NCBI GenBank assembly: GCA_036320915.1
Contig: JAXBDG010000002.1
Span: 4,214,485-4,278,484, forward strand
Origin: Linnemannia elongata
Taxonomy: Eukaryota > Mortierellomycota > Mortierellomycetes > Mortierellales > Mortierellaceae
Direction: 5' to 3'
Length of the DNA stretch: 64,000 nt
Below the pieces are notes generated by a model, which was not told where the DNA came from, made no database searches, and saw only the letters and a list, made by a program, of their open reading frames with translations. A program made the translations under genes and the position numbers. This document shows, in pieces, positions 57,939 to 64,000 of the stretch; position 1 is the first letter of the stretch; each line of letters starts with the position of its first letter.

Positions 57939-59690
57939 CGTGGGTGGCAAAGAAGGAGTGAGGCAGGTTTTTTTTTCTTGTGCCTGGGACAAACACCTTT
58001 CTTTTATTCAATTATCAATGACCACTCGCATAATGCCACTACTCAAAGGCGAGAGATGAAAAAGATGTGGTAGCGGTGGCAAGGGGATGAAGGTGTGGGA
58101 ATGGTGGCAAAGAAAAAGTGATCAAAGCGATCAAGATTGGGTCTGGGAGCGGTGGCAAAGAAGAGGGCAAGAAAGTAAGGAGTGTGGTGGCAAAGGAGGG
58201 GATAATTTAGCACCAAATTGCGAAAGGTAACATAAAGAAGGAAAGAACAGCGAATGCTAACAAACAAAGCAAACAATACTAATATTTTATCAGACCTGTT
58301 GCCGTTCAGCACAGTGTACTTCTTTCGCATTGCGCTAGTGAGTGAAGAAAATGATGTTGTCACTTATCAATCGGACATCGACCACTTTGTAGATATCCAC
58401 ACCTACGACAACCCGACCTCGGAACGTCCACTGTGAACATTTCCTAGGCTCCTTTGGAAAGTAGCACCCACGCATTCTTAAAAAAGTGAATTTACGTGTT
58501 TAGACTTCCTCACGTTGGCTGTTGAGAGGTGAAGATACTTGGTACCTCTTCTCTCCCTCTCCATATCACCTTCCACATATTGCTGTCATATAGAAAAATA
58601 GAGTGACCAAAGGGGCGGGGGCATGGTGCAACTTTATAAAGAGTGGAAGGAAGGGACATAGATATATTTTTTGGTATTGATTGACTAATGAAAAGAAAAC
58701 TATACTGGTCAGGGCGCAAAATGTTCATTACTCTTCCATCCTCATTTGATACTCGATCGGACGCACCCTCCGTCCTCCGCAAGACACACGCACGAGAGGG
58801 CGAGTAAATGATGATATGAAGGAAAAGGAAGAAGAAGCAAAAGAAGATGAAGCGAGAACCAGACAAGCTGTTGAACAAGTGAGTGCATATGTTGTCGTTT
58901 GTTAGGCGAGGAGAGATCAGTCATTCGACTTTGAGTAAAAGCAGAGGGGATGTTTTTTTATTGTTTGTATAAAAGAGAGTGGATCTCTCTGTGATTCTAA
59001 ACGATAGGCTGATTACATGGCAGGGTGAAGGCTTGGAGTATGAGTGTTGATCGGAAGTGAAAAAGGTAAGGACAGTGTGGGAGTGAGTCGATTTTAGCCC
59101 CCTTTTTCTCAACTTTTTTTCTTTGTTTTGTTTCCCGAGCAGAGTATGGATAAAAGAAAATAGTGTAGCTTACTTGGACTCTCTTTCACACAGACACGCG
59201 TAAAGTACGACTTGATTTTCTCTCTCTGCTCTCTTCTCGAACTGGCTGTTTCCACTCTATCAGTCTCACTTGCTGATGAATCGCTTTAATTACAACGGCA
59301 ACCAAGAAAGGACATAGACCATGGAAATAGTTGGTCCCGTTCCCACGCCGAACACTGTCGTGCTCTGCTACCCTTTCACTTCTCTCTTTCATTGGTGTGC
59401 TCTGATTTCCTTTCACTCCTTTCTTTCTCTGTCGCGCTCTGCTTCCCTTTCAATTCTCTCTTTCTCTGTCGTACTCTGCTTTCCTTTCACTTCTCCCACT
59501 TATCGTTCATCACTTTTTCTACTTTTTCACCCCATTTTTGAGAGTGCGAGTGCGCGTGTTTGTGCATGTGTGTTGCTTGATTTGAGGCGGGTGAAGATGA
59601 CGAGGGTGTGCGTGCGTGTGTTTATATGTGTTGATTCGAAGGCAGGGTGGATGTGTTGAGTGTGGAATGAAACGAGAGTGGGAGACAGAT
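57939..59690. other. Intergenic region with second dispersed-repeat copy
   Basis: The stretch 58040-58200 has repeated GGTGGCAAAG words. A short plus-strand frame ending near 58436 (contains SDIDHFVDIHTYDNP) is coding-like but has no start context. Copy B of the dispersed repeat lies at 58868-59303. Pyrimidine-rich repeats with CTCTTTC and TGCTTTCCTTTCA words lie at 59370-59530. No gene was recognised. Confidence 0.4.
58868..59303 (+). repeat. Dispersed repeat, copy B
   Basis: Diverged second copy of the unit at 48195-48745, same orientation, sharing at least five ordered blocks including CTCTATCAGTCTCACT at 59255. It lacks the purine-rich middle insert of copy A and has no poly-A tract at its end. 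The element class is unknown. Confidence 0.5.
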
Positions 59691-62110
59691 GAGAGAGAGA
59701 GGAAGTGTGGATGAGAACAAAAGTGATGTGAAGGGAAGAGGGGGGGAAAAGGGGGAGAGGATAAGTGAGAGACGGGAACGGGAAAAGAGAGACAAAGCAT
59801 GGTTATTCTGTGAGAGGCAAGAGAAACGAAGCAAAAAAGACCCCACTCCTCCCAACGCGAAAGAAAAGGAGCACAAAAGAGATTGAGTGGCAAGACGTCT
59901 AAGTGCACGATTATGATCAAGGGAGTCAACAAAAGATGAACGGAAAAAAAAGAATTCAAGGAGGTAAAAGCCAGGTGGAGAATGAGGTCGCGAAAAGAGA
60001 ACAGATGACGTTTTGAATGATTGTTAAAAGTTGAGGGAAAGAAGGAACGTTGATTCCCTTGAAAAAAAAGGTGTTGGTGATGAGTAAATAGACAGGAAAT
60101 ACAAACAAAGAACGGGAGAGAGAGAGAGGAATAGGACAGAGAAAAGAAATAGCGAGAAGGAGAGGAGAAGAAGGAAGAGGGAGAGGTAGTGACGTGAATG
60201 AGAAAAGGCAAATTACGTGGAGGATAATCTCTTGCAAAAGTAGGAATGGGAAAGAAACAGGAAGATGGTAACGAGAAGGAGGACAATGGAGAGAGAGAGT
60301 GAGGGAGAGGAAAGAAGAAGGGAGAACAAAAAAGAGGTACAGAACGGGGGGGATTCATGAGGGAGGATGGAGGCAAAAGAACAATGGGTTGCTGCAGACA
60401 GTGACATAAAAAAGAAAGTAGACAGCAGAGAAACAAAAAAAAAGAAAAAAGAAGGAAGAGGAAGACAGAATAGAAAAAGAAGACAAAAGAAGAAGACAGA
60501 AGGGAAAGAAATAAAGAGAAAGAAAAGAGAGAGACAGAAAAGGGAGAAATTGAGACGACACTTTTGATGAAAAAAAGTGGAGAACGAGAGAGTCTTGTGT
60601 GTGAACCGATAGAATGAGATTGCAAGAGTAAAAGGATGAGGTTGTGGATGATTGTGAGGATTGAGAAAAATGAATGTTGCTTAATCATGACCTTGCTGTT
60701 GATGATGAGGTGGAAATGGAGAGTGTTTCAGGAAAAAAGAAAGAGAAAGGAAGAGAGGGGAGGAGGGGTTGGAAGGAGGAGGGAAGAAAACGGAAGAACA
60801 ACAACAGAAGAAAAAAAGCAAAAAAAAAGAGCGAAGGAGAGAGGGGAAAAGAAGGGCATAAAGGGAGTTGGAAAAAAAACGGGATAAGAAAGAGAAGAGA
60901 GCAAGAATGCGTGAAAGAGAGAGGGAGGGAGAATGGTTCTTTGCAAGAAAGAATGAGGCAAGACAGAAGAAAAAAGTAACAAAGAGGATGAAAAAGATTG
61001 CGTCGCAAGTTAACCCAGCTGATTGTTGATGATCAAAGGAATCGACACAATGATGAACAGAAAAGGGAATGAAGTAAGAAAAAGAAGAGGATGCGTTTGC
61101 CTGAGAACAAAGGATGATGTTATGTCGTCTTGCGATTGGGGGGAAGAGAATGTTGATTCGTTAGCAGAAGGCCGTTGATGCAGTGCGTATGGAGGAAAAG
61201 TAACAGAGAAAAGAGAATGAGAAGGGAAAACGCGATTAAAGAGGCAGGAGGGAAAGAGAGAGTAAGTGGGAGCGTGAAAAAAGGTTGGTAGTTTGAGGAC
61301 TTGTAACCAGGGAGGGAGTAAAAGAGAAAGAAAAAAAGTAGAACAAGCCAGAGTGTGAAATGATGCATGTGAGTATTGATGATCAAAGGAAGCAAAACAC
61401 ATGATTAGTGGTGCGAGGAAGCAAACGAGATGAAGAATGAGAGAGCAAGAGGAAAACGGATGAGGCAGTGAATAGTTGTGACGTTGGCGGTGAGGGAATG
61501 AGTATTAACTTGCAAACAGATGACGGTGGGTGAGCATGTAAAGAAAAGGGATGCATATAAAAAAGGAGAGGAAAGAGAGAAAGTGTGAAAAAGTGATTGC
61601 CGTACAGTCTTCTTGAATGGAGATTGGAAAAAAAGTAACAGAAACAAACCCAGCAAGAGAATAGAAATGAAGGTAGAAAACGAGGGATGTCCGATGAGTT
61701 CATTCAAGTTACAGAAGGAAGGCGAAAGAGAAGGACAAAGCAGATGAGTAAGAGGAATGAGTAATTGTTGTTAATGAGACGAGTAACAAAGAACAGTGTT
61801 AGATGCAAAAAAGAATGAAGAGAGAAAAGTGAAGAAAAATGGAGAGGAGAGAGAGTCAAAAAAATATGGGTAGAGAGTAAAGAGAAAGAAAAGGGGAAAA
61901 AAAGAAAGAGAGAGAGAGAGAGAGAGGCGGAGATAAAAAAGAAACAAAGATAGAAAAACAACAAAAAAAGAAAGGGAAAGGAAAAAGAAGGTTAGAGAGG
62001 CAGATAGGAAGAAAAAGCAGACAGAGAAAGCAAAAGAAAAAAAAGAGTGGAAAAAGAAAACCGAGTGTAAAGAATGAAAAAAAAGGTCTAGAAGGAAAAA
62101 AAATGAAAAT
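59690..62110. repeat. Long purine-biased tract, degenerate tandem structure
   Basis: The plus strand is overwhelmingly A and G for about 2.4 kb. Less purine-rich words recur at a spacing of about 350 bases, for example TGATCAAGGGAG near 59912, TTGATGATCAAAGGAA near 61025 and 61375, with a weaker match near 60695. This suggests a decayed tandem repeat with units of about 350 bp. Long open frames on the minus strand are by-products of the bias. Confidence 0.5.
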
Positions 62111-64000
62111 AAAGAAAAAAAAAAAGATTGTAGAGAAAGACAAAGGAGCGTAGAGAAGGAAAAAAGAGTGTAGAGAGAGACAAAAGAGCGTAGAGAAGGA
62201 GAAAAAAAGTGTTGAGAGTGAAAAAAAGTGTAGAGTAAGAAAAAAAAGTGTAGAGGGAGAAAAAAAAGTGTAGAGGAAGAAAAAAAATGTATAGAGAGAA
62301 AAAAAAGTGCAGAGAGAGAAAAAAGTGTAGAGAGAGAAAAAAAATGTTGAGGGAGAAAAAGAAGTGTCGAGGGAGAAAAAAAGAGTGGAGAGAGAAAAAC
62401 AGCGTAGAGGGAGAAAAAAAAGTGTAGAGGGAGAAAAAAAGCGCCAGAGAGAATAAAAAGTGCAGAGAGAGAAAAAAAAGTGCAGAGAGAGAAAAAAGTG
62501 TAGAGAGAGAAAAAAAAGTGCAGAGAGCGGAACAAAAAAAGTACAGAGAGAGAAGAAAAAGTGTAGAAGAAAAAAAGTGCAGAGAGAGAGAAAAAAAAGT
62601 GTCGAGAGAGGAAAAAAGTGAAAAAAAAAAGTGCAGAGAGAGAAAAAAAGTGTGGGGGGAGAAAAAAAAGAGCAGACAGAGAAAAAAAGATGCAGACAGA
62701 AAAAAAAAGTGTAGGGAGAGAAAAAAAGTGTAGAGAGAGAAAAAAAGTGTAGAGGGAGAAAAAAACTGCAGAGAGTAAAAAAGAGCAGAGAGAGAAAAAA
62801 AAGTGTAAAGAGAGAAAAAAAACTGCAGCGAGAAGAGAAAAAGTGTAAAGAGAGAAAAAGAGTTGAGAGAGAAAAAAAGTGTGGAGGGAGAAAAAAAAGT
62901 GCAGACAGAGAAAAAAAGTGCAGAGAGAGAAAAAAAAGTGTAGAGAGAGAAAAAAAAGAGCAGAGAGAGAAAAAAGCTGCAGAGAGAGAAAAAAAAGTGT
63001 AGAGAGAGAAAAAAGTGCAGAGAGAGAAAAAAAAGTGTAGAGTGAGAAAAAAGTGCAGAGAGAGAAAAAAAGTGTAGAGAGAGAAAAAAAAGTGTAGAGA
63101 GAGAAAAAGTGTAGGGGGAGAAAAAAAAGAGCAGCGAGGGAAAAAAAGGTGCAGAAAGAGAAGAAAAGTGTAGAGAGAGAGAAAAAATGTATAGAGAGAG
63201 AAAATAAGTGCAGAGAGAGAAAAAAAGTATAGAAAGAGAAAAAAAGTGTAGGGGGAGAAAAAAAGGAGCAAAGAGAGAAAAAAAGATGCAGAGAGAGAAA
63301 AAACTGTAAAGAGTGAAAAAACGTTGTAGAGAGAGAAAAAAAGTGTAGAGGGAGAAAAAAAAGTGCAGAGATAGAAAAAAAGTACAGAGAGAGAAAAAAA
63401 AGTGTAGAAACGAAAAAAATTGCAGAAGGAGTAAAAAAGTGTAAAGGGAGAAAAAAAGTGCAAAGAGAGAAAAAAAGTGTAGAGAGAGAAAAAAAGTGTA
63501 GGAGACAAAAAAAAGTGTAGAGAGAGAGAAAAAGTGTAGGGGAAGAAAAAAAAGTGTAGGGGAAGAAAAAAAAGTGTAGAGAGAGAAAAAAGATGCAGAG
63601 AGAGAAAAAAATGTAAAGAGAGAAAAAAAGTGCAGAGGGAGAAAAAAAGTGTAGGGGGAGAAAAAAAAGCATAGAGAGAGAAAAAAAGAAGCAGAGAGAG
63701 AAAAAAAGTGTACTGAGAGAAAAAAAGTGTAGGAGAAAAAGTGCAGGGAGAGAAAAAAAATTACAGAGAGAGAAAAAAAAGGGTGGAAACGAAAAAAATT
63801 GCAGAGGGAGGAAAAAAAGTGTAGTGAGGGAAAGAAAAGTGTTGAGAGAGAAAAAAAGTGTACAGAGAGAAAAAAAAGTGCAGAGAGAGAAAAAAAGTGT
63901 ACACAGAAAAAAAAGTGTAGTAGTAAGAAAAAAAAAATTCAGAGAGCAGAAAAGAACAAGTGTAAGAGAGAAAAAAAAAAGTGTAGACACAAAAAAAAGT
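62110..64000. repeat. Minisatellite, unit of about 19 bp, reaching window edge
   Basis: About 1.9 kb of near-perfect tandem copies of a unit like GTGTAGAGAGAGAAAAAAA, with T/C variation at the fourth base (GTGTAG or GTGCAG) and small changes in A-run length. By length this is roughly 100 copies, and the array continues past the right edge. All strand purines lie on the plus strand. It is not telomeric repeat sequence. Confidence 0.9.

Noticed and set aside
59519..60688. Minus-strand open frame of 389 codons.
   Set aside because: Low-complexity Ser/Phe/Leu sequence produced by the purine-biased plus strand; no motif, and neighbouring frames are equally open.
61771..63990. Open frame of about 740 codons on the minus strand, rich in Phe, Ser and Leu.
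   Set aside because: The complement of the minisatellite unit contains no stop codon in any frame, so long open frames arise automatically; a second frame is open as well over 61856-63508. The composition is pure repeat, with no start context or domain.
62110..64000. CRISPR-like or telomeric interpretation of the regular repeats.
   Set aside because: Units are directly adjacent without unique spacers, and the unit is not TTAGGG-like; it is a plain minisatellite in a fungal genome.

Overview
The window is nuclear DNA from a filamentous fungus, most likely an early-diverging one of the Mortierella type (Mortierellomycotina). That placement is inferred from gene content and style: 14 intact protein genes (13 complete, one cut by the edge), many short GT-AG introns with TAG acceptors, F-box/LRR genes, a decayed gene of the ARM-like/NACHT/WD40 (NLR-like) type, and long C/T-rich leaders. 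I see no bacterial operon logic, CRISPR array, rRNA or tRNA. Intron boundaries were read by eye from splice consensus, frame continuity and remembered family sequence. They are models, not transcript evidence.

Left part (1-14 kb): a large RS-rich coiled-coil protein runs off the left edge on the minus strand. It is divergent from a CCCH zinc-finger protein with a SAM-methyltransferase-like domain. A CREB/ATF-like bZIP gene and an F-box gene converge, and 2.5 kb of non-coding DNA follows. Gene-dense core (14-41 kb): the ER cargo receptor SURF4/ERV29, RPC19 (Pol I/III), the spliceosomal HAT protein CLF1/Crooked neck, a mitochondrial transcription factor B homologue, a CCCH + RWD-like + CHY zinc-finger protein, SSD1 (Dis3L2/RNase II family), a DUF3605 gene, VPS3/TGFBRAP1 (CORVET tether) and CDC45 (CMG helicase). 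These are mostly single-copy housekeeping genes with compact spacing.

Right part (41-64 kb): genes are sparse and repeats frequent. It holds a J-domain protein, an amino-acid permease and an LRR-like F-box gene, separated by repeat-rich DNA. In that DNA I can make out a decayed Ty3-type gag, an NLR-like gene broken by stops and frameshifts that appears to have lost its NTPase core, two diverged copies of an unclassified dispersed repeat, several orphan coding-like exons, and a 4-kb purine-biased tract that ends in a minisatellite with a unit of about 19 bp reaching the right edge. The arrangement suggests a conserved gene island beside a decaying, repeat-accumulating block.

The points most worth following are the SSD1 copy, which keeps all four RNase II aspartates and several candidate NDR-kinase sites, and the broken NLR-like gene. 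I found no complete system that I would call new to biology.
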